Source: Tieghemiomyces parasiticus | Taxonomy: Eukaryota > Kickxellomycota > Dimargaritomycetes > Dimargaritales > Dimargaritaceae | DNA: 29,488 bases | Reading direction: 5' to 3' | Assembly: GCA_027575765.1 (NCBI GenBank) | Contig: JANBPT010000583.1 | Coordinates: 1-29,488, forward strand | Shown here: one piece after another, positions 1 to 10,737 of the stretch | Numbering within the stretch: the first letter of the stretch is position 1 | How the letters are laid out: each line of letters begins with the position of its first letter | The notes under the pieces: generated by a model | The model's database searches: none | What the model was told of the DNA's origin: nothing | What the model saw: the letters and a program-made list of their open reading frames with translations, nothing else | Program-made: the position numbers and the translations under genes

Positions 1-720
1 CGTCTGTCTTGCTATTTTACATACGTATCATTAAACCTTATATGGCCGGTTTGGAAGCCATTTAGCCTCTTTTTTTTTTTTTTCTGTACGAACGACGATA
101 ATCAGCCAGCATTGAAATGGAAGCCATTTACACTCCCGCCCTACCGAAACATAAAACAATAAATAATGGAGGCATCCCGATAGGAGGGGGGGGGGACATG
201 CCCGATACAAATTGATCACTCGGAACAAGATCGCGTGGAGGCCTTCCTATGCCATTTTTTTTTGTTTCCTGATCGCTTCCATTTGCTCTAATAACTCTTA
301 AACTTCACCCCGCGCCGCCCATGCGCTTAAAAGTGGCGTGCAAGTAAGGATGGGAAAAGGAAATCCCATCGTGCTACGCGCCACGGGGTACGTTGGGCTC
401 CAGCCAGCGCCACCCGAACTGTGTATAGCTGCTCCATTAGTAGGTAGGCCCGCTTGGTGGCGGTCAAGCCATCATGTTTTAATTGGTTTATTTTGCGGCC
501 CATTCCGAAATCCGCAAGCCACACGCACACGCCCTCCCACACAGGACCTACCTTAAATATGGCTCTGTTCATTATTCTCGGCGGGAGTTTGGTCGTCAGT
601 ATAGTGGGTGTAACGATAGGAACGAATGGGGGGGCGCTTGCAGCTAGTGACTTCGGCAAAACGGAATGTAGACTGCCTCGTCGAGCGAAACGGCGTTCTC
701 GGATGAGGGGAGGGGGAGGA
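1..720. other. Intergenic, no supported gene
   Basis: I see no supportable gene. The stretch has a poly-T run near 70-82 and a G10 run at 186-195. Open frames on both strands (327-659 minus, 454-738 plus) overlap each other and show no recognisable domain. A short hydrophobic plus-strand stretch starting with the ATG near 559 could tempt an annotator, but no good splice donor links it to the downstream gene. Confidence 0.5.
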
Positions 721-733
721 GTTTATAATTACT

Positions 734-740
734 TATAAAC
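734..740 (+). promoter_or_regulatory. TATA-like box for the small secreted protein gene
   Basis: TATAAAC lies about 210 nt before the ATG at 948, with a second TATAAT-like stretch just upstream. The following 130 nt are pyrimidine-rich and contain no ATG, as expected of a leader. The position matches the TATA-to-ATG spacing of other genes in this window. Confidence 0.4.
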
Positions 741-874
741 AGTACCCCCCTATCTCCCCGACTCCCTTGACACTCAAACCATACCCACTCCGCACACCTT
801 ATTCCTACCTGTACTGTTAAGACCTCACCGTTTCTCTCTCTTCAGGTCATACTGTTCGCCGCCTGCTTTGTCAG

Positions 875-937
875 GTAACTTTCCTCCTCTATCCTACATA
901 TTATGATTACATAGCCTTTCCAATCTCTTATTCAAAG
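875..937 (+). other. Probable 5' leader intron (63 nt)
   Basis: A GTAACT donor at 875 follows CAG, and a TTCAAAG acceptor ends at 937, ten bases before the start codon at 948. The interval holds the only upstream ATG of the presumed leader, a three-codon ORF (903-914). Splicing would therefore make 948 the first AUG of the mRNA. Alternatively the 29-nt segment 846-874, which is also preceded by a pyrimidine-AG, could be a coding microexon, because it stays open and in frame into the ORF. Confidence 0.45.
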
Positions 938-947
938 GGCATTCTCG

Positions 948-1556
948 ATGAGGTCGCTTTGTATTTATACTGTTTTGTTTATCACGCTGTGGACGGTTTG
1001 GTCGCGACCCTCAGACACTAACAATTCACTGGGTTTATCGATAGCCAGCCTGGCCGACTCCCAGTCCACCGATTATACCGAACCTGAAGTTAAACCCAAA
1101 CCCCCCGCCAAACCCAAACGTGGTATTCTACGCCCATCACCGCCGCCGTCGACACCAGCCTCTTTAACAACTCCCGAGGACACCGATATCGACTTTGACG
1201 ACGGCAGCGGTGGCATTGTCAACGGTATCAACATTGACAAGGATGTCCGTAAGCCACCATTAACCTCCGCCGAGCCTGTTACGCCGGGCCTTCTCCAACG
1301 TCTCCGGGACACCTTCAGCCGCTACCAAGCTGACTACGCCGTGCTAAAATCTGACCTTGCCGATCTCGGCCGAAACCTCCGGATCGCCGGTCGTCAGAGC
1401 CAAACCCAGGCGCTGGCATTGACCCGAACCATCACCTTGGCGCTCCTCTCTCAATTGAACCGCCTAATTGGCAGGACCCAACAGCGGGTCGAGTATTGGG
1501 GTAAAACCCGGCCAAGCTCGTTTGAGTATCACGGTACCAAGGCTGATAGTACCTAA
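948..1556 (+). CDS. Small predicted secreted protein, function unknown
   Basis: This is a 202-aa single-exon ORF that I do not recognise. Residues 1-19 look like a signal peptide: a Met-Arg start, a hydrophobic core (LCIYTVLFITLWTVW) and a small residue before RPSD. The mature part has three zones: a Ser/Thr/Asp-rich stretch (20-45), a Lys/Pro-rich low-complexity segment with KPKPPAKPKRG (49-75) and an Asp-rich patch (78-87). Residues about 113-180 form a long amphipathic helical region with few cysteines, so it is not a typical cysteine-rich effector. The first Met after the probable leader intron was chosen as start. If the intron model is wrong, an N-terminal extension through 846-874 is possible. 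An AATAAA lies 37 nt after the stop. A secreted or vacuolar scaffold-like protein is plausible; the function is unknown. Confidence 0.6.
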   Translation: MRSLCIYTVLFITLWTVWSRPSDTNNSLGLSIASLADSQSTDYTEPEVKPKPPAKPKRGILRPSPPPSTPASLTTPEDTDIDFDDGSGGIVNGINIDKDVRKPPLTSAEPVTPGLLQRLRDTFSRYQADYAVLKSDLADLGRNLRIAGRQSQTQALALTRTITLALLSQLNRLIGRTQQRVEYWGKTRPSSFEYHGTKADST

Positions 1557-1592
1557 TGATTGTGTGGTGGAAAAAATGAATAATGTGGCTAA

Positions 1593-1598
1593 AATAAA
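1593..1598 (+). terminator. Polyadenylation signal AATAAA
   Basis: A canonical AATAAA sits 37 nt downstream of the TAA of the small secreted protein gene, in A/T-rich sequence. Confidence 0.45.
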
Positions 1599-1599
1599 C

Positions 1600-2856
1600 C
1601 AACATGAGAAAACTCTATAGAATGTAACCCCGTCCGCGGAATACAGTGGAGCGCCGAGGCTCCTATATACTATGTGTGTGGTCGATTGGAGTGCCTTCAC
1701 AATGATAATTTCGTTGAAGCATTGATTGATGCCGCATCCACGCCCCCGCGCACCCCATGCCATAGCTTGATCCCGATTAATGATGGCCTACCTATTTGGC
1801 AGTCTTCATCATCCAGGCTTCACGCTTATATCCATATTTATTACCCCCCTTTATTTTCACCTACTTTCCATCTAACCTTTTCGATAGATGTTCAAGCTTC
1901 CTGGCCTTTGAACATTTCCTCCATCCCAGACGCCGCCGCCTCCTATCCTTCTAGGACCTTCTCTTTTCTCTACCCTTTCTTTGGCGGCTACCTAGCCGCC
2001 CTTCTATTCATGTCGGCGGCCGGTCCCTCTACGGCCTGTCGTCCTGGATTCCCCCAGTCCAGGCTGGCTACTTACTTGATTGATGCTGGCCATCCTTCAA
2101 GTATACAAGACCTAACGGTCGCCATACAATAAACTTCAGCTAGTATCCCACATAACAATCTCCAACTCCCGTTTGAAGCTTAAAAGCTTGTTCAGTATTT
2201 AGTACATTTACTCCTACCACACACCTCTAGGGTAGTTTTTCCCTACGATAGTATGGGACCTCTGGCGGTAGCACGGAAGTTCGTATGGCCTAGAAGGCCG
2301 GTTGCATGGCAATGCATGGGTGCTCGAAGTATCTGACGGACATAGCAGCATTGGTGTTAGCGTTGGTGTGGCCGATAGTATTGGACACAGTGTGGGTGTA
2401 TTTATGGACACCACAGGATAACTGACAATTCAGATATTGACGGTGAAGGTGGCGATCGACATGGAATGCGATTATTTTAGTTCATCGGCTCGACTACGTT
2501 GGATAACGTTTAGTTACAGGACTTGATGAAGTTTGTCATGTGGCTCGAACTAACGATGGTCAGCATCCATCCGGATTTTTTGGGAATACGAACTTTGTGA
2601 CATTTTTTTAAATATAGTTATATGTATTAGGTGGGTGAAGTATAGTACAAGTTTTTATAGGGAGGTCGGAGGTTGGTTTCGACCGGTAATCATTATAGTT
2701 ATAAGTTGTAGGAACACCAATCTCAGACGGGATGGCAGCGCGGGGGAATGTGCAAAAGTCGTAAAGGAGCTAAGTGGCAGCCCATGGTATCAATTGAAAC
2801 GTGTAATCCATGGGTTTCAGGGGGAGGTGGGGAAAGAATAGTGGCGATACGCCGCC
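1600..2856. other. Intergenic with one diverged repeat copy
   Basis: Apart from the repeat copy at about 1943-2133 there is no supported gene. A 152-codon open frame ends at 2132 inside the repeat and has no recognisable domain. Around 2177 two AAGCTT hexamers are spaced by AA. A 7-bp inverted repeat (CCCATGG/CCATGGG, 20-nt spacer) lies at 2781-2814, in the 3' flank of the minus-strand receptor gene. Confidence 0.45.
1943..2133 (+). repeat. Diverged dispersed repeat, copy A
   Basis: This segment aligns by eye with the reverse complement of about 10738-10938. Shared blocks occur in the same order and at similar spacing: CCTTCTAGGACCTT, GGCTACCTAG, CCTGTCGTCCT, then a stretch with AGTATA-AAGACCTA ending in CAATAAA. 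The last 17 codons of an open frame in copy A, including its TAA, align without gaps to copy B. One 1-nt gap separates that part from the upstream blocks. Weaker similarity may continue to about 2235. Likely a relic of a transposable element or duplicated gene; the family is not recognised. Confidence 0.55.
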
Positions 2857-4095
2857 TTAGGGTTGTTGATAGTGCTGCGTCGGGATGATGATAAACATGT
2901 CCTGCGGGTCATCGTGATGGAATGCATCGGAGGCTGGGGATATGGGCACGATTTGGACGCCGGATTCACTGTGGTGGTAGTAGTGGTGACCCTGACTTGC
3001 CAGGGCCCAGGGCTCCGGATGCAGTGGTAAAGGCCGGGGTCGTGAGGCCGGCAGCTCTGGACTGTCCGGGGAATGACCGTAGGCCCGTGGAGGTGAGATT
3101 GAAGCGTGCCCGGTCAACGTGGCACATGTGGATGCGGTTCCGGCCTGGGATATGCCACGTCGCTTCTCGGCTTCGGATATCCGAGACGACGGAAATGTGC
3201 TCTGGGCCGAAGACAGCGGTGGGGAGGGCCCAACGGACTGGCGGAGTCCATCACGTTGCAAGGACGAATAGAACCGGGTAAGGTAAGCCTGGCGGTGAAA
3301 GAGGCTACCCCAGATGGGCGGGCCCATGATACACCAGAAGAAGAGCTGGCAAGCGATGAGGTTGGCGATGGATAGGATGGCGCGCCCCACGATCGCGTGG
3401 TGGAAACTAGTGATTACAAACAGGGCGTTGAGGGTCACAATGACGGTAGCGCCGACGCACGCCGGCAAGATCTGGCGGAACTCATTAAAACTGCTCTTGA
3501 TGTTGCGCAGGATGAAGCTCTGGATCCAGATACACATGATGAGCACCACGGAGTAGCCGAAGGCAAAGAACTTGAAGAAAGAATTATGCTTGCACCGCTG
3601 CTCCTCGGCATTGTATTCCAGGGTGTACCGGTACGGAAGGGCCGCCGAGATGATACAGAGGGCAAGTGGCGGGATGGCCATCAAACATACCGGGAGGTAG
3701 AACCGCCAGCCGCGGGCGCCGCATCGCTTGTTGAAGACCCAGTTAAGGACATGCAGCCGGTAGTTGATAATGATGAGGTGGGTCATGATACCCAGGACAT
3801 GACGCATCCATAAGCCCCACATGAGGCAGAGCCGCAATATGCCGTTGACTTCACCAAACAGGCCGCTGACCTGGGAATCGCCCATCCACCAGAATAGGGC
3901 ACTGAGCAAGGCCAGGCCCATCACCGGTATGTTTTTGGCCTTGAGCGGGGAGTAGTTGCGATTGGCCAGGATGTAGAGGTAGGCCACCAGGTCTACAGCA
4001 AACACCGTAATGCCAATGCCGAGGACCGTGAGGTCGACGGGCTGCGACCGCTCTAGCGGCTTGGACTCGAAGGTCGGTAATTCTTCGCTGGACAT
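2857..4095 (-). CDS. Seven-transmembrane receptor-like protein (GPCR)
   Basis: This is a 412-aa intronless ORF. Seven hydrophobic segments fall at about residues 20-45, 55-72, 87-113, 131-155, 173-197, 209-231 and 238-265. Cys90 at the start of TM3 and Cys168 in the second outer loop (EEQRCKH) are placed like the conserved GPCR disulfide. TM3 ends in an NYRLH stretch. A 145-residue cytoplasmic tail (268-412) is rich in Ser, Pro and His and likely disordered. Topology suggests a plasma-membrane receptor signalling through a heterotrimeric G protein, similar in shape to the 7TM part of fungal RGS-linked receptors, but no RGS domain follows. The ligand cannot be inferred. The start is the first Met before TM1, and an in-frame stop precedes it closely. 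The leader is pyrimidine-rich on the coding strand. A non-GPCR 7TM protein remains possible. Confidence 0.75.
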   Translation of the reverse strand: MSSEELPTFESKPLERSQPVDLTVLGIGITVFAVDLVAYLYILANRNYSPLKAKNIPVMGLALLSALFWWMGDSQVSGLFGEVNGILRLCLMWGLWMRHVLGIMTHLIIINYRLHVLNWVFNKRCGARGWRFYLPVCLMAIPPLALCIISAALPYRYTLEYNAEEQRCKHNSFFKFFAFGYSVVLIMCIWIQSFILRNIKSSFNEFRQILPACVGATVIVTLNALFVITSFHHAIVGRAILSIANLIACQLFFWCIMGPPIWGSLFHRQAYLTRFYSSLQRDGLRQSVGPSPPLSSAQSTFPSSRISEAEKRRGISQAGTASTCATLTGHASISPPRAYGHSPDSPELPASRPRPLPLHPEPWALASQGHHYYHHSESGVQIVPISPASDAFHHDDPQDMFIIIPTQHYQQP

Positions 4096-5110
4096 GGTTG
4101 GAGGTCAAAGAAAAAAGAATGGATAACGGGACTGAGAGACAATTAAACTGATACAAATAAAGCAGAGAAGGGCGAGGGAATAGAAGCAGAAACAGGTGGG
4201 TTTAGGCTCACCATAAGACCCGGAAGAAGCCGTGATTGATAACAACAGACGGCAGGGAAAGGGAGGAGGGGAGCGCGGGCCCGTTCGCCACACCAGAAGG
4301 CGGTGCCGGATTATTAGACCAGGGTAGAGTGGGAAGGGGCAACGAGGCGGACGGTGTAACCTCCAGAAAGGCGAGGTTGGCGGGGAAGGTAAGGTTAAGG
4401 CGAAACAGCGGTAGGACGGGGTGGGTGGTGGCGGTAACTTGTGAGATGTCTGACCGGCGTAAGGGATGGAAAAAATGGAGAAAGGCAGAATTGCGGTCAG
4501 CAACCTATTTAGGATGGATCATTGTTCAATCGCGATAGAGGCCATTCAATCCTTCACCGAAATAATATCAAGAGAAGTCGGGCCGGGAAGGGAGAGATAA
4601 GATGGTGTACAGTGAAGAGGGTGGAGATACGTAATGATCCACGCTACACTGTTGGAGGGAAAGGGCAATTAAAGAGGTAATGTACACGATAAAGCCCGTT
4701 GACACATGGAGGGTAAAAAAGTATGTCAAAAAAAAACAATCAATCGGTGTACGGGGTTAGTTATCGAAGCTTAGTAGAAAGTTTGGAGGCCAATGGCTGT
4801 AACTAATTGAGGGCAATCACTCAAGAAAGACTAAGGGGTATTGGATATAAACAATGCCCGCAAGGTATTGTGACCCTAAAACTCGGGATGTAGACGAAAT
4901 TGATTTGGTCAAATGTCCAGGAACAGGTAAGGTCAGCGCTTAAGCAGCAGGAAATATGCTGATGCCAAAATATCAATGTTGGAGTGAACGTTGCAGGCGT
5001 AAATCAGAACCATGCGGGAATAAGGATATCAGAATTAGAGCGGGTCAGGAATAAAGAGAGCGGAGTGAAGCGCGGCAGTCGAACGGTTATATATTCATTG
5101 GGCCACTTGG
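4096..5110. other. 5' flank of the 7TM gene
   Basis: Minus-strand sequence is strongly C/T-rich to about 4460, consistent with a leader and promoter. A possible leader intron on the minus strand runs from a GTGAGC donor (4211) to a CTCAG acceptor (4132), 80 nt. Joining it would leave a nine-codon upstream ORF ending about 10 nt before the receptor ATG. A TATATAA on the minus strand near 5088-5094 is about 1 kb from the ATG, far for a core promoter. No other gene is seen. Confidence 0.35.
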
Positions 5111-7650
5111 TATTACGGCCCAATCGGGTCCATTTCCCCTCACAGATATCCCCCCCATAGCCATCCCCCAGCCCTAACCCGTCGCTGGCCCCCTCAGCTT
5201 GGTTCTCGGCTACACGACCCTTCTTCTCCTATCAGCACCTACCCTCCCCTTTCCACGCCCGCTATCCGCCACCAACTGTCCTGTACACCAGTGGCGAAAC
5301 GAAAGCGACGGGGGGGGGAAGGGATGGAGGAGGAAAGAAGAGGCGATGGGAAGTGTGGGTTAGTTTGTGTTGCAACCAGGGGGGGGGGGATTTCGGAGGA
5401 AAATAAGGAAACAGATGATAGCGTTGGGGGCGTACAAGGAGGAGAGGTCAAAGTGCCATAAAAAAGGAAACAAAGCGTTTGGATGGAAGGAAGAGGCGGT
5501 TGCACCGGATGGAGGTGGGTGAGTATGATGTGGGGAAGGGACAGTGCCTCCGTGCGCTTGAACGTGACTTGAGTAACCCGCTCGTCGCATTCAATACGGT
5601 TAATATCCGGGAGAAAAGACGAACAGGGCATATGTCCTTCTCTGAGATCGCTCTAAATGATGTAGAGATGATGACGGTCCAGCCCTGACCAGGGTTACCT
5701 TGACCTACTAATTCGCCTACTAAATTTCACGAGTGTGTTCTTTGGTCTCTACTACCTCGCTGGGGCAACAAATCGCGGGGAAATTATCGAGATCTATTCG
5801 GAGATCCTTCCTCCCGCGTTAGTAGCCTCCGTCCACCCTCCCTTTCCGCATATCTTGGCTCCGAAGTTGCTAGTCTACATCGCGGCCTCCGAAAACGTCT
5901 AATAGTCGCTGCCATATTCCTATCAGAGTAGATTAGCATGGCGACCCCTACCGTGGTCGCTATCCACATCAGCTACCGGTACCATAAGCACCTGTGTATA
6001 GGCCCACATCTAAAAAGAAGAAAGGTAGCGGCAATGACGATCTAGTAATCCTCACACCGGACTACTAAGTTTGGATTGAAGGCCGTGATTGACTGACAGA
6101 TAAATCGGTAGTAGCTCCGGCCGGTCGGTGGGTCGTTGCCTAATCTCCCATCCCACACTGTTCGTCCCATTCAGGCCTCGATCTAGTCAAGTATAATCGA
6201 GAAACTCTGTAGAGCATCGCGTGCTATCGACCAGGGTATATCTGGAATTGACAGTGAATGCCAACCGAAAGGCTACAATTCGATGATGCGCCAACCCGAT
6301 GCGCTGGTAACCGTGGCCAACCGATACTGCGTGCCGAGAAGCGGTCGGCTCTATAACGACCACGCTAATCGCCAACCAACTTTACTTGACTGCTAAGCCT
6401 TTCCCAACAACCGGGCCCTGGCGGCGAAGTCTCGACGTATAGGATTATAGCTTTAAGTGACACTAATTGGCACTGGTGTTGGTGGCGCATCAGCCAAGCG
6501 GTGTCGATACGGGTGTGGAGGCAAGTGAGCGGAAGATGAGAGGTGGGGGGAGATAATTGGTTAGTACAAGGAATCAGAATAACCGGATACTTTGCGATCT
6601 CATCCCTGCAGACATCCCTTAGTTTCGGCAGGTTGCTTACCACGTTGTCTTCCACCTTGGGGTGGCATCTTTGGTGGAAGATGCGGGACTTGTCCTCCAG
6701 CACTGGCCTACCTGATCTCCCCTCCTAGCTGTTCCGTAGCTGTATTGAGCTGCAGGTTACGCAGGTGTGATATTTTCAGCCACAAGTTATGACCAAAGTA
6801 GTACTTTGACCAGGGGGGAGAATATCGCCAGCGCTAAATGGTCTCGTAGTTGCCGTGACAGAAGCTTCTCCGTCAGCCGCTTAGAACAGGGTTCGGTATC
6901 GGCTCTAAGGAGGGCATGTGGATTGCGAACCGGTTTGCCTGTAACGTGACCAAACTTTATCGTTTCAACTCTGAAGGCATCGGAAACTCAACCTAACGAG
7001 AGGCGGACGATAGCCTGACCACCACGGCCTCCGTCTAAGGGCCCGGAGGAACTCTGTTTTATTTTCGCAGGGGGGTCATTCTGTTAATAATGCTAGATTT
7101 CCAGAAGATGTTTCACATGCATAGTCATTATGGGTGCCCTTGGCTCTAGATTCTAGTAACTATCTATGGTGGAAGCTTTCACGCCTTTCTCTTTTCTCCC
7201 TTAGGAGCCTTCTATGCGCAGCATCAACCATGTGGTGAGAGTTCTCCCAATCACGGGTTTCCTGCACCGAAGCCTTGGTCACATTGTCCCGGGATGTGTG
7301 TGAATATACCAACTCTGGTATAAGCCGATAGAAAGCCACCAGGGGCCCTGTGCCATGAAGACGGCGGCCAAAGTAAGCAGTAGTTCAGGTGATCTATACT
7401 ATGATTTTCATCCCTATCTGAAACGGTCGCTTTCCAGAGCAACCTATCGAATTGGCAGCTGCCGTGGTCATTTGCAGCTGATAGTTTAAATGGGGCCACC
7501 CGCCAAGCCATGGGAATCCAGGGTGCAATGACAACCGCTCGGTAATCAGCAACGTGATTCTCTAACCTTTCAGGTAACATCGAACGAGGCCACAGCGCTG
7601 ATTTACAACGACCCATAAGCACTCCGATTTCGCACGGAAAGCAATTCACC
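5111..7650. other. Gene-poor intergenic tract
   Basis: No ORF here has a recognisable domain or credible splice partners. G homopolymers occur near 5311-5318 and 5379-5389 (G11). A 132-codon minus-strand ORF (7251-7649) lacks any motif I know. No RNA gene consensus was seen. Confidence 0.45.
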
Positions 7651-7670
7651 CGACCCCCCCCAAAAAAAAA

Positions 7671-8003
7671 TTAAAATGTGATAGAAGCGGTGTCGATAGT
7701 GGCGGTGAAGGCCGCAGGAGGCTGGGAAGAGGGTGAAGAGGCGGGAACGGTGTGCGAGCAATTGTAACTGGTCCAAACAAGGATTTGGTACGACGGAAGA
7801 CTTGGACCACACTGGGATGCGTAAGGAGGCGGAGGGAAAGGAGTTTGGGGTTCAGAGGAAGGCTGGTCGGCTTGAAACAACGGCGGGTGTAGCAGGTTAC
7901 GCAACTGGTTAGTAGTCTCGTGAGCCATGTAATGATAAGTGAGAGGGGGAGGGGCTTGATTATCAACATTAAAGGTAGGATATATATTAATTAGGTTCGA
8001 CAA
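7671..8003 (-). CDS. Doubtful Pro/Ser/Gln-rich hypothetical ORF
   Basis: This is a 110-codon ORF; an internal ATG at 7928 would give 85 aa. The composition is that of a disordered protein: Pro, Ser, Thr and Gln are abundant, with PFPPPPYASQ in the middle, and there is no domain. A TATATA-like stretch overlaps its 5' end. It ends in an AT-rich and homopolymer-rich region, and no convincing intron extends it. Single ORFs of this length are expected by chance in 29 kb, so this may be noise. It is listed only because its composition differs from the neighbouring chance ORFs. Confidence 0.15.
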   Translation of the reverse strand: MSNLINIYPTFNVDNQAPPPLTYHYMAHETTNQLRNLLHPPLFQADQPSSEPQTPFPPPPYASQCGPSLPSYQILVWTSYNCSHTVPASSPSSQPPAAFTATIDTASITF

Positions 8004-9800
8004 ATGTCGATCTAAACTGTATGACTATGTTATATTTCGAGTTTAATTACTACTCAGTACATTGACAGCTGAACAAAGTACCCCTTACAATTACTTCTTG
8101 AAGACCCACATACGTGGTATGATGAGCTAGTGTGTGAATAAAGACTTACACTGTACGTCTATCTATTGCTGTGACGGCGGTTGTAGTGATGGGTTTTTGG
8201 AAACATAGATACAGAGATTATGGGATGCCGGCTAATCTCACCCCTCCCTCCCGGAGCCATTGTGGCGGGTCTATCCAGACTCTGCATCCCATGACGGAGC
8301 TTTGACTCACCCAGTCTAAACGGTATACGACCTGAGGCGGTTTTTCGTATCACGAGACGACAACGCGTGAGGCAGAGCCGCTCCGCTTATACGGCCCGAT
8401 TCGACACCAATATCGGAGTCAACCTGTCGAACTTAGGCTAGCCCACCTTATCCATTTTGGATAACTGGAAACAGTTACTTACTGCGCAACACTTCCGCTT
8501 CGCGCGCTCATCATATTGCTTAGTAGAGGTTCATTACCCAAGCGCAATCGGAAAAAATATGGGACGTGTGAAAAAGTAAGGATACCGACTACCCTGTCTC
8601 GCTTGTACCTGCCCCTTTCTCCTCCTTTTCCCCCCCTCCACTCCTGTCTTTTGATTTGGCTCCGCGCCAGTCGGACCGGTCGGCGGTACACACGGCGTTG
8701 TACACAACCCAACCATTGCGGCGGCCACAATCGATGGTAGAGGTTGCGGGAGGGGGGGCTATGGAGAGGGCAGTGGTGGTGAAGCGTACTTAGACTGTAC
8801 CATGAACAGAGAACGGTGGTTCTCGATTGAATTTTCTACTGTTTAGCGGTAACAGAGCGGCATACTCTCTTTCTCTAAACAGCCCCTCCGTGTTTCGGGC
8901 AACTTCTGGTACAAAGGGAGACCGCGGCTGTACCTTGCGTGGTAAACACAATAGCCCAGTTGTCCACATTAGCCTTACTACACCACGGTTGCACCGGCCG
9001 GGGCATAGCCTAAACCACTTGCACCCTCACCCGCATATCTGTACAGATTTGTGCTCGAGCAGCTCCGCCCATTTGACGTATCCCCTCCCCTTATTGATCC
9101 CTGCATATTAAGCTATTACCTGGACGCTGTATTTCGGTAAACCAAGGGTGGGAGACTGGCCCTACCTAGCCTTGACCCTGGCTGTACCACCACGTTAGCT
9201 GTTTAGCTGACCTACCGTTCGAGAACGTGATGGGATGGTTGAAGAGACCGTCGACACTGGGGAAAATCATGCGAGATAGTTGTGAGAGGGCAGGCGTGGG
9301 GAGGTGGGCAAAGGTGGCGGAACTTAGGTGTAACCGCCACAGCCGCCCTTCGGCTGGACACTGGCGACAGGCCTCTTACTGTCTGATCAGCAAAATACAG
9401 GAGTAACCAAACGGGCGGTTTATTTAGGAACTGTCTAAACGTGTTCACAGAGTAAGGAAGCTGATAGCAGCGGCTCAACTTGAAAGGGGGCATGTTGATG
9501 AAAAAGGTCAAGTGGGGAAACCCCAAGTTAATAGCGTTCAGATTCGTAACCATCAATTAGGCGAAGGGTCGTGAACTATACCAAGGGAAGGGTAGGGTTG
9601 GTAGGTAGGACCCCGCCCTGCCCTAGCCGTATGATGACGACCGTGGCTTGACCACTACAGACTAGACTGAGACTAGGACACCCGGATGGACGATGAGCGT
9701 CGCTTCTCCCCCACGCAATTCTATTCCTCCAACACCCCGCCTCAATATTTCCAGATCCAACAGGGACCACATGATAATCGCGTAAAGCTCATCTCTGACA

Positions 9801-9823
9801 GGTGGGGTGATGCATGCCCCACC
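9801..9823. repeat. Hairpin-forming inverted repeat
   Basis: GGTGGGG and CCCCACC flank a nine-base loop (TGATGCATG). Two G-T wobbles could extend the stem. No adjacent gene gives it an obvious role. Confidence 0.5.
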
Positions 9824-10269
9824 AGGTCCTACTCATGAAGATAGTGGCTACCCCAACCAAACTTTCAGGGTATTTGTCGCCAGAATGACTAGTAACGGTT
9901 TGTTGATGGTGATTTCCGGCACTTAACAGGCCCCAGGATCCTTAACTGGTGGATTTTATGGGTGGTGTACATCACAAGCTGCATTACATTTTTCGTATCC
10001 CCCCCCTTCCAACCTATACGTTTTTCTATTTATTTTTACACTCGACATTTTCTCTTTGAGGCGCTTTATTATGAAGGGCCACCAACGTCCACAAAACGTT
10101 TACATCACCCCTTATCGTGACTAATCCCATGGCAAACTAGTACCTTCAAAAAATATAAGAGGGTCCGCATTGTGTCGCCTAAAAAAATAAATTCAAGCTC
10201 ACTAATAAATATTTTTATTTCAACAATTCCGCAACAGCTACTACTAGTGGGCTTAGAAAGGTTACAGGT

Positions 10270-10287
10270 CTGGCTGTCTACAGCCAG
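10270..10287. repeat. 8-bp perfect inverted repeat
   Basis: CTGGCTGT and ACAGCCAG are separated by two bases (CT), in intergenic DNA with no adjacent gene. Confidence 0.5.
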
Positions 10288-10474
10288 GTTCCTAATTGGC
10301 GACGCTCTATACTGCAGTCTCAGTTACCAAGATGATGGCGCTTCAAACCGGCTTCCCTACACCCCCCCCCTCTCTCCCCATACGTGTAGCCATTACATTC
10401 CCACTCCCATCCTCAATGTGCGCACAGATGGTTACGCCGGAAGACACTCGGCTATCAGGGGCACTTACACTCCC

Positions 10475-10488
10475 CCCCCCTAGGGGGG
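10475..10488. repeat. 14-bp G/C palindrome
   Basis: CCCCCC-TA-GGGGGG is a perfect palindrome inside a longer C9-TA-G6 tract. It is intergenic, and its role is unknown. Confidence 0.5.
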
Positions 10489-10737
10489 CCGTACAATTCC
10501 AGGATCTCTTTTCCTATCAGCTTCTTCCATGACGAAAAAATCAAAGTGACAGGTACATTACTTTGAGCAGCACTGCTGTTGTCGGCAGTAGTCGGGATGG
10601 CACTTGGCTTAAAATGTCAAAAATTGGACGTTCCTTAGGTGGCCATTGTGGTGGGCGTAAACTTACTGAATTAAAGAAAACTAGCTGCTAAGCTCAAATG
10701 TAGACGGGGGGGTTGATGATTTCAGTGATGACTGTCG

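Larger units (their letters stand above)
8004..10737. other. Gene-poor intergenic tract with hairpins
   Basis: No supported gene. Visible structure is limited to inverted repeats at 9801-9823, 10270-10287 and 10475-10488 and C-runs near 10362 and 10472. Overlapping ORFs on both strands around 8480-8740 and 10172-10532 have no recognisable domain. Confidence 0.45.

Noticed and set aside
1674..2132. 152-codon ORF as an intact gene
   Set aside because: No domain, and it is half covered by the diverged repeat, whose other copy is frameshifted. Kept as a repeat only.
3397..3813. 138-codon plus-strand ORF inside the 7TM gene
   Set aside because: Antisense shadow of an ORF with seven clear membrane helices.
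7251..7649. 132-codon minus-strand ORF
   Set aside because: No recognisable motif, no promoter-like upstream sequence and a length expected by chance.
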